From assembly GCA_013400975.1 (NCBI GenBank), contig WBMZ01000192.1, forward strand, positions 186,001 to 250,000: a stretch of 64,000 bases of DNA, in the 5' to 3' direction. The position numbers and the translations under genes are program-made. The stretch's first letter is position 1. Each line of letters begins with the position of its first letter. This DNA comes from Atrichornis clamosus (taxonomy: Eukaryota; Chordata; Aves; Passeriformes; Menuridae). The notes under the pieces were generated by a model. It searched no databases. It was not told the DNA's origin and saw only the letters and a list, made by a program, of their open reading frames with translations. Shown piece by piece: positions 11,560-24,815 of this stretch.

Positions 11560-11970
11560 CTGTAACCTATTCAAGGATGCAACTGCAGCCAAGTTGCCAA
11601 CAGAGGCAGATTTTGGGGAGGGGAGGCACCTCTCCTGCTGTCATCTCAGTGGGATGTAGCACTGCAAGCACCCTCTTCCCTTACACAGCCTGTGTCAGCC
11701 TCCCACACACCGCGCCCATGGAGTTTCTTTGCTCTGCGCCCCTCTGACGGGAAGAGGAAGGTGCCTGAAGTTGGGGAAAGGGAAGGGGACACGGCCACCC
11801 CCTGACCTGCTCCGTTTCCACTGCCCGGCGAGCTGGGAGCCAGGGATCTGCACTCGGGTGTGGAGGAGGCACTGCTGGCACAGCTGTGCCTCCCCTCTGG
11901 TGTGGGCTGGGGTCACGGACCTGTGGTGGAGGGTGCTGGAGGTATCACACACACAACAGCAGACCGAGGG
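11560..11970. other. GC-richer patch without a recognisable gene
   Basis: Overlapping frames of 66-85 codons are open on both strands, as expected from GC-rich DNA. A strongly purine-rich segment (about 11748-11792, GGGAAGAGGAAGG-like) is followed by C-rich DNA. I recognise no domain, and CpG is too sparse for a clear CpG island. Confidence 0.45.
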
Positions 11971-14900
11971 CGTTTAAAACTGTGATATACTGACAGTGTT
12001 GATTTATTATTGCCCATCATCATCAGGAACTAGAGACAAACTTTAGCCTTCTGCCTTCCAGACTGAAAACCTTGCTTTGGCTAATGGTTGGGAAACTCTT
12101 ATATTTCATTCTGACTTCTGCTGAAACAGTGAAACAGAGATTTTGCTGGTTCAACAGATGCATAATACCATGCCTGTCCATATTCTTTCTTTTTAGGCAG
12201 ATGTTAATATCTGCTGATATAGAGCCAAGATAATATTAAATTCATGAATTCTATAAAATTATATACAGTATATACTGACATAAATTTTTAAGAAAAAAAA
12301 TTATTCCAAAATCCGTATACTTTCTCCAGTTTTTCACTCATCTACACGGTATGTATAAGTAAACTTGGTAGATCTGGACTCATATAGGGAAATTTTTAGA
12401 AATAAAAAAGCCCTGATAATGGGTAAAATAGTTTCAAGAGCTACTGCTTAGTATGTTTTACTGACAAATGCACAATCTGAGTGTTTATAAATGAAATTAC
12501 AGTATCAACTAGCACAGTGACAGCTTCATTGTTATTAGCGTGAAATTTTGGGAGTCTATTTAGAATTCAAGTTCAACTGAAATTTATAAAATATTTAATG
12601 TAATTGCAAAGTGGTCAAAGCTACCCTATCACGGTCACAACATTTAAAACTTTTGATGGACAATAAGTTAAAATGTCTTTTCAGTGGAAAAAAAAAAAAA
12701 ATCTCTGTGTGCTATTATGTTACACAGATTTGGTACTTCATCTAAAAACGAAAGGTGAAGGGTTGTTAAAGCACAGGCAGCCTGAATTTTTTACGATGAC
12801 AATTCAGAATTTTCAGTGTCTGAGGCAATTCAAACTGAAAAGCAATTTTACTCCTACATTTACCTTCAAAAGGTGTCCTACAATAGTAACATTCCATTTG
12901 TAAGCCCTTGTGAACACATTATTGCTTATAGAGCGTGACAGCATTTCTGTTAACCCTTCAGTGCAGCAAAGAATTGGCAACTTTTGATACCTTATCTCTC
13001 CCTGGATCTAAGCTGGGATGTCACCAGTACTGCCTTTTGGAGAACCAGACCTGTGGGAACTGCACCTGCCCTAAGCTGCTGGGTCCAGGAGACACTTAGG
13101 GAACATTTTGCAGAGAAAGAGACAGCAGCAGCAAACAAGGATTTTTTTTCTCCCATCTGCTGAGGACTGAGTGCTGACATCAACTTGGGCTAGAGCTTCA
13201 TCACACAAGGACAGACAAATACTTCCATACACAGAGCAAGAAGAAAGCTGGACCACTCCCCGCCAATCCTAACTTTACCCACGTTTCTTCCCAGCAGGAG
13301 AAAAACATAAGGAAGTCTTTATTATTTTACACTTTCCTCATCTTAATTCCATTTTTTTAAAGATTTCACCTTTCTGGGTAGCACTTCTTGAGTTTTTTCC
13401 CACCTCCTGATCTGCTGCATGCAATAACCTCGGTGCAAGAGACCACATTTACAGAAATTAGGCTTATGAACTCCTCTAGATCTTCTCATGCATTTTTTCT
13501 GGCACCTATGTAAGACTGCACTCAAAAGAAATACCAGAGATATGCCCCAATATTAAGCTATTTGCTCTTGAACAGTACTAAAACATCAAATTAGGCACCT
13601 GCTATGTTTTTAGATCACTATTATTTATAATTTATTACTGACTATGGATTGGGGGGGGAGTGGAGAGCAAAGAAGAGCTAGAAGGGGAGTACTTACAAAA
13701 CAATTCCATTTGTCACTTTTTTTTTTAAACTCCATGAACTTGAAGGCAATTTCCAAAAGAATTTTCTCCCTTACAAGTTAAATCCTCTTTCTCCTCCTTC
13801 TGTTCCACTGCTGTTAACAAAAAGCAGCTCATAAATCAAACTTTAATCAAGCTGAAAATCCCAGTTTTATTTCTTCACTTCCCTAGGGGGTCAGAGCATT
13901 TTGCAGAATCTTTTATTTTCTGAACTTCTCCTCTTCAGAACTTCTGTTTGCTGCTTGCTTTCTCTCCTAATAAAATTACTTCCATTTAGGATTACTACCC
14001 TCCTCTCCTTCCTGACATTGCATTTGCTTCTTCAGCCTCCTGTGATTGCAAGTATTTAAAGCCCTGCAACTTAATTGGAAGAAACATGATTGTAAGGGAT
14101 TAGCAACCTCTCAATTCAATATACAGAATTATGTTTACACAGCCAAGGAGAGATTAATCTGCTATTTCACTAATTTTTCTGGTGTTTTCCTAGCTTCACA
14201 CTTCAAATCTTTATAAACTAACACTAAAACCACATACAAGCAGGACAACTGGTGGAAGCACGGGACATTGTCACTGACAACTCACACTGTGAATGGTGAT
14301 TATGCTGAATTCACTTCCAGTACTATATATTATATACAAATCTTACTTATTTTAAATTCCATGCTATATATTTGAGAAAGTGACAGCCAGCCTGCTGTAA
14401 AGTTTAACTGACACAGGCGGTTTAATGAATATTGAAATGACTCCGGGATTACTTTATCTTGGAATGAAAAATTACTTTTTCCTTTTAATCTGCAGTTAAC
14501 AAAACACTGATTTGGGATAGATAGGCATTGAAATTTGGACTAGTTCATAAACTTTTTAACCCCCGTTCTTTGTTATTATTTTAAAATATAGTTTGCAATG
14601 TTAGACTCGAGGCACTTCAGTCTCTTTAAGGCTTATTTATGAGTAGAACAGGGGCAAGAATGAATAAAACTGAGCAAGCTGCCTTTGGATAGCCTGCTAA
14701 GAGAAACTCAACCAGAGTAAGCATATGAAAGGAAGGTTTCCTTTGAGACTGCCTTACGAGATTTCCAGGATGACTAAGATTGTCTTTAAGGTGATAAGCC
14801 AAGTTTTATACTGCAGTTTAGGGAATCACTTCCCAAGAATGAATAGAATTACGCCTATGGCATTTAGTAAAAATCAATGTTGAAGGACAAGAAAGCCCCC

Positions 14901-16368
14901 CAGCTAACACTTATAAAAATCTGCCTCTTTTACTTCATTCTGTTACCTACTTGTTTTCTTTTATGACAAGATGGAGATAGCTCTGAGCTGCAAGATGTGA
15001 ATAAAAGAGAAAACTTCTTCAAACAGTAAAACTTCCCAATTCAATCTGTAGTAAGCCCAGGCATTCCAGATACGGAATTTAATTTCTTTTAAATTTATTT
15101 CACTACTCAACAAAAAAGATAGAAGCCCTACAAGAGAGTAAAGAGACAGTTTTACACAGGAGGCACCTTCCCTATTTATTTTAAACAAGGAGCTATTTTC
15201 CTCCAAAATAAAAGTTCTGAGCAAAGCAATCAAACTGATCTATCTGCAAAAAAACTTGCCTGAATCAAAGTCCCATTCTAAGTACATATTTCAATAGCAC
15301 AAATCCCACAACGTACATCTCAGGATTGGACCTCCTGTCATAGGGAAGTGGAAATTTTTGGACTCTCATGACAACTTTTGGTATGGTATGTTTTAAATGC
15401 TATAACTGTATAGAATATGCATATGAATATCAAAGCAGAACATAAGCAATACATATAAATGGGAGTTAAAATCTACTGAAGGGCTGCTTAGCCTATCCTG
15501 AGGTTTGTAGCAGTGATGTATTGCAGATTCCCTGCTATTCTGCTTCTAAAGGTCTGAAGTGTCTTCAGGCAGCTGCTGTGTTTTACTGATTAAGATGAAC
15601 AGTTTAAAATTTGTTGGATTTTGCTGACTACCACTTTTCTACTGACAATTAATAATACTGTGGGAGATTTGAGCACCACACTAACAGGAATAAACACTGA
15701 TCAAGAAATCTTTCCATATGCTAGGCCTTTTAAACCAAGATCATCTTGCTAGAATAAGACAAGCAGAAAACTCCAGCAAGGCCACAGCCTACAGAAGGTG
15801 ATGTACCACTAGGTTCTGTCACCTGAAACATTTCTTCTGATGTACAAAAGGCATTGTAATCAACTTGGATGAAAAGTCTTTACACTGGATTTAAGTAGGT
15901 TAGATTGTTTAGTTCAATCAGTAACACGAACAAAATTAAAAAAAAAAATAAAAACAAAACACCAAAAAAGCCTCTCAACTCATTACTTATGCATTTTCAT
16001 TTTTTCCTTTGTTTTTTGTCTCATTCTTCAAATAGACTTTCAATACAGTAACTTCAACTGTGACAAATAACAGATTAATTCTTTGAGGAACTGCTATTAA
16101 TTCAGCATTGAATGTCACGAATTTACCCTTCTCCAGAAGTTTTAACTGCTTTATAAAATTTTGTTATACCCTTAATGGGACTTTGGATAAAATTAATTCT
16201 CAGAGTAATTATCCATATTAAGGAGCTGACTGCCTCTGCTGGAAATGAAAATGTTGAATACATCAGTGTGTGCTGCATTTTCAGTGTTATCCACAGATCT
16301 GGTCTTCCTGTGAACAAGACTGCACAGCTCAAATAGGATTCAATGAAGTGTGCAGATAGTACACTCCA
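11971..16368. other. AT-rich non-coding region with a possible conserved element
   Basis: No gene is supported. A14 lies at 12688-12701 and G8 at 13651-13658. The stretch at about 14380-14530 is free of simple repeats and varied in composition, and it reads like a conserved non-coding element; this is an impression from sequence texture only. An A-rich low-complexity tract lies at 15937-15970. The 90-codon minus frame at 14961-15233 is leucine/isoleucine-heavy chance translation. Confidence 0.45.
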
Positions 16369-16627
16369 TCACTTCCAGAAGTACAGGTAGGAGAATAGGG
16401 ATTTGCATGAATGTGCTGATGCTTTGGAGAAATGGGGGACTACTTTAATGTGTCCTTCACACAGCAGATGGTACGTGAAATCTGTTTCATGGTTGGTGAG
16501 CTTTGTAAAGGCTTGTAAAGATTTGTTGCCCACTGCTTTAGCCACAAAATGAAGATATATGCCCACACCAAAAGCACCAAAAAAATCAATTGCAGTAGCA
16601 ACAGCTGATAGAATAACCTGAGTTTTT
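16369..16627 (-). other. Candidate terminal exon with a membrane-segment-like peptide (unidentified)
   Basis: Read on the minus strand, a strong 3' splice site precedes 16627. It has a branch-point-like TTTAACTGA, then a T-rich tract and TTTTCAG. From there one frame is open for about 85 codons to a TGA at 16369-16371. The first 30 residues, beginning KTQVILSAVATAIDFFGAFG, form a convincing hydrophobic helix. A polar stretch with AKAVGNKSLQAFTKLTNHET follows, then a serine/histidine-rich tail. That is consistent with a single membrane span near the C-terminus of some protein. I do not recognise the family. No good 5' splice site lies inside, so it would be a last exon, but no clear polyadenylation signal lies close behind the stop. 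It may equally be chance. Confidence 0.25.
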
Positions 16628-17362
16628 CTGAAAATAAAGAAATGTTTGGTTTCAGTTAAATCATGAGGTTAAAGCACAACTAAGAAATTTTGGACCCAAA
16701 TAAGGAACCATGTTCATAATCCTCTGAAACCTTGCTTTCCAAAAGTAAAAGAAAACATTAAAAAGTAGCAACATGTATTTACAGTATTGAGGGGGATTTA
16801 AAACACAGTTTGCCACAATCCTGGATGGGATGCATTATGTAAAAACAATTAGAATACTTGTTACTATAAAAAGGTGAAACCAAAGTTTCTTAGCTGAGAT
16901 CAAATCTTTGAGAATCCTTGGCCCTCTCTGACATTTGCTAATGTATTTTCTCATGTGCCATCAATCAGTCTGCAACTTCTTTCAGTCTTTATTTTTTTTT
17001 TTATTATTGTAGCAGAGTGGAACCTTGAGGCAACACTGCTCTGAATTGTTTACTTATTCTTACCCTGGCTTTAGTTTCTTATCAAGTTTCTAATCCAAAG
17101 CAATAATTTACCTGACAATTCATGACAACTTCTTTTCTATTAATCTGTCAGAGACTTTAATCTTTTAATATTCCAAGGAATTATTCCAACATGTTCCAGT
17201 GTATCTGTTGTTTAATCAACAAACAAGAAATCCTAAGGAAGCAGGATGGAAAAATATCTTATTACAGAAGATACAGGCATAATTTAGTTTTTTAGAATAC
17301 TTTTCACTAGATGGGAGGCTTTAGATATTTTGAAACATTTTGCCAACATGTTTTGTCATTTT

Positions 17363-17384
17363 GAAATGATCTCAGGATCATTTC
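17363..17384. repeat. Short perfect hairpin
   Basis: GAAATGATC (17363-17371) and its exact complement GATCATTTC (17376-17384) flank a 4-nt TCAG loop. No T-run follows on either strand that would suggest a polymerase III terminator, so this is recorded only as local structure. Confidence 0.7.
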
Positions 17385-17538
17385 TAGAATTCTGTAAAAA
17401 CTTGATGCAGCAGCTGTTACCTTCCTCCTTCCACCACTGTTTATTTAGATGCAAACTACCACTTTTGTTAACAGCTTGCTCATGTTAGTGAATTCCTTCA
17501 AAATTCATAGATCAATATAGTCTACGCTTGATGATTTT

Positions 17539-17838
17539 TTACACTTCTTTGACATGCTCTGGCACCTCCATTTTTGGCTCAGCTTCTAATGGCAGTGGAA
17601 TAATGCAAGGAAATAATCGATTTTTCACCACCACATGATTCTCAACTCTGCTTTCTGCTTCCCAGTATTCTGTCAGTCTTGCTGATTCTTTTACAGTCCT
17701 CATATTTCTGATTGATCCAGTCCAGTTTTCCATTGCTTTCTGGTACTCTGTCTAGTTGTTCCATTCTTTCTTACTTCGCTCATACAAATTTTTATTGACT
17801 TCATTAGGTGAAATTTCTATTTTCTCATGGAAAGAAAC
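17539..17838 (-). pseudogene. Decayed coding-like frame (unidentified)
   Basis: On the minus strand one frame is open from just after a TAA at 17839-17841 down to a TAA at 17539-17541, about 100 codons, broken once by an in-frame TAG at 17752-17754. Both halves look protein-like and share the frame. The upstream part is charged (NEVNKNLYERSKKEWNN), and the downstream part continues as EYQKAMENWTGSIRN, ESARLTEYWEAESRVENHVV and PLPLEAEPKMEVPEHV. Such sustained Glu/Lys/Val/Trp content is unusual for AT-rich chance translation. One stop inside an otherwise consistent frame fits a dead gene, an exon relic or a transposon protein remnant. It lies about 0.9 kb upstream, on the same strand, of the candidate at 16369-16627, so they could be parts of one former gene. 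I cannot name the family. Confidence 0.25.
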
Positions 17839-19925
17839 TTATTTCTACTACCAATATCTTTGAAATGATATATTAAAAAAATTCTGATATACTTTGCTTA
17901 CACCTTCAGATACTCTTTTTTTTTGCCAGGAAAGAAGGTCTAAATGAAACATGCACATTTTACAGCCCTATCTAATAACGAAAATGTTATGCACACAGAG
18001 TATTTCATTATACACTGAGATATAAGTCTTTGCCATAGCTCATGGCTTGAACCATCCACATTAAATGGCTTGCAAAGACTCACAAAAGGAAAGCTGAAGG
18101 CACTAGATGTGTTTTCATATTCTCTTCACGATATACATTTGATTCATTGTCTGACCATCCCCAAGCTCATTGAAAAGGTTCATGAGTGAGTTTTTACACA
18201 CCTGAACTACTGCTGCAGCTGACTGGAAGGGAGGGAAAGGTGAATGTCCAGCTAATGATCATAATGAAGCAGAGGAACAAAGCTGGCAGCCTTAATGGCT
18301 TCTGAAGTTGCTCAGAATTTCAAGCCCTTATTATGGTATTTCTGTCTATGTCTGTGCAGCGTAGTTGACAAATAAGAACTCGTTCTTTTACAATATTATA
18401 AATACTTCAGAAAAGTGTAATACCCTTCAAGGTCCTTGAAGTCTTAGCATGAATTATCATGCTGGCCATGCAAAATAATTCAAGTTTGTTGACTGCAGCA
18501 GTTATGTTATGATTCAGCTAAGGCTTTTAAAGTGGGTATCAATAACTTGTTACTACACATATAAATAAAGAATACATTTTAGTCAGACAATAATTCTACC
18601 GAAGAAGTTCTTCTCCTGAGCATGTATAATATTTTGAAAGAGTACTTTTATCTACTGATCATACCATCACTGCGTATTATCAGCTGCTTCCCAGTCACAG
18701 ATAATCTAAATCAGATCATATAAACCCCACAAACTATTTCCGTATGTAATAACATCCTTTCCATATCCTGACCCACAAAAAAACCAATGATCATCAGATT
18801 CAGCTATTAAATAACCAACATTCTGATACCATAATTCTGTAAAAGTTTACTTCAATTGAAAATACTACAGCACCAGACAACGACATACAAAAGCCTGCAT
18901 TTCTCATCCCTTTCTGTGACAAGGAGAAAAAAAACCATCTGAAATAACATTTTAAATGGGTTTTAAATATATATGTATATATAAATAGTTTGTCTCTCAT
19001 TAGTGACTTTTCTCTCCTTGACCTTATTTTCCCAAAGAAGAGATAGGATTTCCTTTTTAACCATTTTAGCTTTTATCATATAAGATTTCTAAGAGGTACA
19101 TTTAGGAAATTGGGTTTGTGCTTCATGGCAGGTCTGGCATGTGAGGAAATCAGCTACATGCTGGATTTTTCCCCCCATGCCTGTCCAAAAATACACAGCA
19201 CAATTTCCATCCCATCATTTCAGCTAAGAAGAAAATCTGACAATTTATTACAGTCCTCCTGTGCCAGATAATAGTCCAATTGATGGTATGTGACAGAGCA
19301 GCTTAACTTCAAGAGCCAGCGCTTCTTCATATAACTGCTGTCACTTTTGCTTTTCTCAACTTCACCTCAGTAACTGATTTTTCTTTGCTGCTGTTTTAAT
19401 TTTGATATGTCTTGTTTCCTCAGGAGGTTGCTAAGAAAGTGAATAAAAAATAGGGTGATGCAAAATATTCTGCATAAGGTGCCCCATCTCCCATCTAATG
19501 CATCCACAGAGAACAACAGTGTGCAGATATTTGCCACAGATCTGGTGCACTCAAACAAAAGCTTAAAGTGTTCACTTGGAAAAGTGCTGACCTGCCTACA
19601 CATCTCCACTGAGAAGCTGTTAATTAGCTAAGACCAAGGTCTGTACTAATAAGGTCAGCTTGCTACTGCACCTAAATTTGCCCATGCATGAGTTGCTCTG
19701 CCGTCACAACAAAGCATTTCCAGTAAAGAAATTTGTTAGTGTAAATAAGGTGGAAATGATGAACAGAAGATTCAGAAGTTTGAAAGTTTTGGACAAGATG
19801 AGTACAAGGTAAGCACTCCATTTCTGCACACTCTGTGCTATCAGTTCAAAGTTTTGTAAGTTTTCCAAATTGTCTAATGTATTTATAACATTAATATGTC
19901 CCAGTGCCAAAGAAATGTCCCTCAG

Positions 19926-20040
19926 AACATAAGAACATTTGCAGTGGTCATGCCAAAAGACCAAGAGCCCCAGCACTGTGGGGCTGGCAGTGGCCAAGCA
20001 GGTGGCTCTACTGGCCCAGCCAGTATCTTGGCAGCTCAAG
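19926..20040 (+). repeat. Possible ancient, heavily decayed interspersed repeat
   Basis: The segment runs ACATAAGAAC, GTCATGCCAAAAGACCA, CCCAGCAC and then GGCAGTGGCCAAGCAGGTG in that order. This resembles from memory an old repeat scattered through reptile and bird genomes that starts ACATAAGAAC, carries a 'GTCAGACCAAAGGTCCAT'-like middle, and has an AGTGGCCA block. The spacing roughly agrees but identity is low. I cannot name the family with certainty, and the ends are approximate. Confidence 0.3.
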
Positions 20041-23000
20041 AATTGTCTGAACCAGTGGAGGAGTGGGATCCCTGAGAATTGGAAATGCACTGCAAATTAA
20101 TGTTCTTGTTCATTTACTAGTCTCATAGAATTCTACACATATAGCCACCCACACACAGCGACTTAAATGCATGATCACTAATACCTACAGGTTTTTCCCT
20201 CTGGTGAAAATTCTCCTTTTGGGGTGTCTGTCTCAACTGTAGAAGAAATCAATGAGAACAACCCAATTATACTTTATGAGTAACGTTGCATTTTTAATTT
20301 ATCCATTTGTAAAATAAATAGTGGTAATAGTAGAAATTAATTGTGGAACACAAAGCAGCTCAATAATTTCCATATCAAGACTGTAGTTAACTGGAGATTC
20401 TACAGACATGGAGTGAATTTAAGTCTGCATTATGAGTTAATGCACACACTTAGGCTTTTAACATGCTTAAGATATTTACCTTCGCAAGGGCCTGAGAAGT
20501 AACACAGGGTGGTACTGAACTTATACATCAGATATTAAGGTATGTTAGATGCAAATAAAGCAAAAGTTAATTAACTTCTTCTAAGGTTATAGAGGAACTC
20601 CTTTCCAGAAACTGAAATTAAGATATTTTTGTTGATATCTACTTGCTTTAAATATTGTACAGAAATTTTTTTTTTTCAGTTTTTTTTTAAAGAAACATTT
20701 TTAAGTAGGAAAAAAAAAAGAGAATACTTCACTGATGCTTCCTTCTTCCTATAAAATATTGGAACAGCCTATATGCTTGAATCTTATGTTACTGAGTAAT
20801 TCTGAAATCTATTCGTACATTCAAGACTTTAATGACTAACAACTTTTGTAGAGATCCATGGACCATGCCACATTCCCTGAATATTTGAAAGAGGTAACAA
20901 GAGGACTTCTCTGTAATACTTAAAAGTTGGGGGGTTTTTTTGAACAAAAGGAAGGGTTTTTCTTTTAGAATTATGTACTGGTTATAATGCTCCCTAGCTG
21001 CAAGTCTCCTCAAAGCCAGGTGCATTTAAACAATCAAACTGTGATTTGCTAACCGCAACACAAAACAAAACGACAATCTGACTGTACTTCAGAGATAATG
21101 CTGGCATCTCGTCTCCCCTTCCACTCCTATCTCTCCTCTGCCACTCACAAAGAATAGTTTGGGTTGGCTGCTAGGCTAGACAAAGCCAGTCAATGCTCAG
21201 TACCTATTCAGACACTGGAAAATAAAAGGTGAACGTTGTGCATTCTAATTATGCGTCTTTTACAACTATCTTCAATCAAAGGGGGTTTTTAAATTATGCA
21301 TTTATACACCACTTAAACAAAATGGGAATAAAGCTTCACTGTTAAACAGACATAGGTGGGGATCATCTTTCAATAGAGCACTTATTAAATTAATACATAA
21401 TTTAATACAGTACAGAGATCAACAACAAAATTCAAAAGCACTTGTATTTTTATTGAATCTGAGCCCCTGAATGTTTGGAAAGAAATGTAAAATTAAAAGC
21501 TTTGCAACCTTTTGAAACCAAGCTTTTTTTTCTTTTTTTTAAAGCTTCTCTAGTAGTTACAATTATTTCATTGTGTTTCCCAGAGAGTTCAATCCAAAAA
21601 TCTACTGAAAGTCAGTGGAAGGGCTTTGTTGAATTAAACAAACAAAGAGAGAAGCACTAAACTTACTGGTTCAATTAAGCCGCATTGCAATTTGTATACG
21701 TTTCAACAAGGGAAGAGTATCTAATTCTGTCAACAGGGTTCACCCTTGGATCTTGCTCTGAGTTTCCTGTTCACACATGCTAACTCATTTACAAAATCTC
21801 TTTTGGACTGGAGACAAAAGATCTCCCACTAGATGAAATCTGGGACTACTCTACGAGCAAGTATGGCAGAGGATACATCAGGCATCACTCCTCCCAGCTC
21901 AGTCTTCAAAATGGGCTTTCAGAACCACCCTCAAACACCATCTGCAAGCTTCACACACCCTACTGTCCTGCTATAAAAATACATTTACAGTTCTCTCTGA
22001 AACTCTGAAAAATAGTTCCTAAATGATCCATAGAAAATGAACGTTTCGGAATTGCAACACTGGGTGAGATGTGCGTCCTTGTGACAGCGTGTCTCAAAGT
22101 ATCCCAGCCTTACCAGGACTCCTTGACTACTCTCAGGAATGTCACAGCTTCGTGTCTCCAACTTAGAGCCCTTTAAAACCCTGCTCAAAATAAAAAAAGA
22201 AAGTTCTCAAGTCTTCACTGAGGTTCTGTAATGAGAGTTGAAAAGATCCTGTGGAATCCAGAAAGGATTAGGCATGCTACGTTCACGGGTTAGAGGCTGG
22301 GGATATGAGCATTTATGGGACAATTGCCCAAGCAAAGGGCAGCTGTGGGAGCCTTGCAGGCTGCACACACCAGACTGCCCTACAAAACGGGGGTTAGAGC
22401 CTTGTGGGTATATTCTGCATTAAACAGGCAGAAGATCACTCCCAACACGGGATTAAAACAAAGAAGCAGCTTCTAAATAAAAACCCAACAACAATGCAGG
22501 CACAGCCACCGATGCACACGTAAGAACAGAGCTCAGTGGAGTTTCTCATATGCAGCCAAGTGAACAAAGAATCGGCTTTTTCTACTCAATTTTTAAAATG
22601 TAAAGACACTGAATTCATCATTCTCCCCAACCCCACAAAAATCTTCACTTGTCATCAATAATTGTAAGAGATACTTTTAGTAGAGTCATAGATGCTGATA
22701 CATCTATGTATCACCCAGGGTGTTTTAACATTAACGGCAGTTCTAAAATCAAGAGTTTCTGGTTCAGCATCTGTTGATAGAGTATATGTTTAAATATTTG
22801 CAGATCTCCCTGCAGCCTACTGCTTTCAGGGTAAGCTGTTCTTCTATGCCGTGTCCTGATCCATACTAACTCTGATACAAATTTAACACTTCCCAAAAAT
22901 ACAAAGTGCTTTATTGAATTCAAGCAACCATATACTCCTTTATGTGCTGACTTTCTGGCTTACATTTTTTGATAGATAAACTAAACTTACACAGCAGGAG

Positions 23001-24765
23001 CTGCTTAGACTTCAACTCCAAAATTCTGAGGCAGGATGGACGTAGTTAGGAACTATAAACTCCCAAATTGTATCACAGGGCTCCAAGGACTGGAGACTTT
23101 GCATACCATATGTGCTGTGAAGGTGTCCTAAAAGGAGGGACTATGTAGTGTTTTGAGTACAAAAAAAGAGTGAGGGAGTGTAAAAGCATGCACTGTCAGT
23201 ACTCCCTCCAGTTAATCAAAATAAAATCTGCCACTTCTAGGTGAGATAACATGATCCTATTGTTCCATTACTGATCTATTGTGTACTAACTCAATATAGG
23301 ATTTTCACCAAAATTAATAGCCCAGTTTACAACATTATCTACTTGTCAAAGGCATGCTGACCTTCATTAACAATAATAACACTTCTGAATAGATGCAAAA
23401 TGGTAGCATTTGGGGAATAACTTCAGACATCTGCTTATTCCTCCCTCAAACCTTCCTCAATCTAAATAAGGGCATTTTTTTTGCTGACTCTATTTAAGAG
23501 GAGGAAAAAAAAGAAAAAAAGGTCAGATCTTTAATAGATTATAAAATAATCTTTCGTAGATTTTCTGATACCCTCTTAATTACAGTAGCACAGCTTACTC
23601 CAACAGAGTTAATGGCTCCTGAGCATTTCCATTACTATTGACTACTCCTGAGTAGGCGATAATTTGTCACTAAACAGTCACTGCTGCCTAAAGCTTGACG
23701 GAAAATCTCAACACATCACATCACTCTGTCAGATCCCAGAGCAACCCTCCGTCTCCCAAGGCAGCCAGATGATCAAAAATCTTCAAGACGACACATGTTA
23801 GTCCTAGAACTCCTTGACTGGAGTGTCAAGACGAATGGCCAGCACAGATCAAAGCACTCATCCATCTAATCCCAAATCCTGTCTTGAACGGTGACATTTT
23901 AAGGAAAAAACCCAAAACTCTTCATTTAGGAGACAAATCTGCCCTGTGAAAAGTGTACTTTTTACTACAAGCGCCACAAGACCATTTATGCAAGGAAGCA
24001 TAAGATCTGTAATCCTTTCAATACTCTGACATAATTTAAATACTAATCATTTCAAGTAGAGTGTTATTTTATTCTTATTAATGTTCAGTTCAGGATACCA
24101 TATGGCAATGAGTGATGCAGATTAATCATTAGTCTCAAGAGAAAAACAAGCTCTCTGTGCTGATTTTGAACAGGCCAGTTTTCCATTTCTGCGCCCTTTC
24201 TCCTTAAAGAATTTAGAAAATATGAACCTATCTTCCCCACATCTTCCATGATTCCATATCACAGCTTTACCACATGATCTGTCAAAAATTACATCTTTCC
24301 CTTCTATTAGGAAAGTTCAATGAACAAAACTTAAGAACTGAGTACGTTGCTGAAAAACAAACTGGGTTTTGTTTTCTTGGGATGCGTGCTAGGTTAAAAG
24401 TCAGGTGAGAAGCAGCACTTTGCAGTTTAAGCCATTATAGGGAGATGAGGAGAAACGTGCAGGCAAGAGGTGGGAGAACAGACCATCAAGTCCTACAAAT
24501 GGGAACGACATCTGTCCTACATCTGGCATACATATTTGTACCTTCCGTGTGACCATACTACTTGATTCTTTTGGTTCTCCCCTATAAGAAATTTGGAAAG
24601 TTATTCAGAGGGATTCTGAAACACTCAAATGCAACATTAATAGAAAACATGCAAGTGCAAATATAAGGATAAACAAATTAGGTCCGAAGTGTTGTTGTGA
24701 GTGAGAGCTGTACTACAAAATAGATTAAATTTAGAAAAGGTGAAAAGAAGTACAGGCAACTGATG

Positions 24766-24815
24766 GGGGTTTTTTGGTTTTTTTTTTTCTTTTTTGTTTG
24801 GTTTTGATTTTTTTA
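24766..24815. repeat. T/G-rich low-complexity tract
   Basis: A G4T6GG-type string is followed by T12, then TTTTTTGTTTGGTTTTG and more T. The plus strand is almost free of A and C. It is the mirror-strand counterpart of the A/C-rich tract at 50290-50389. Confidence 0.8.

Noticed and set aside
19704..20090. 128-codon minus-strand frame
   Set aside because: It overlaps a probable decayed repeat and has a Leu/Phe/Asn-rich peptide with no family resemblance. Splice context is absent.
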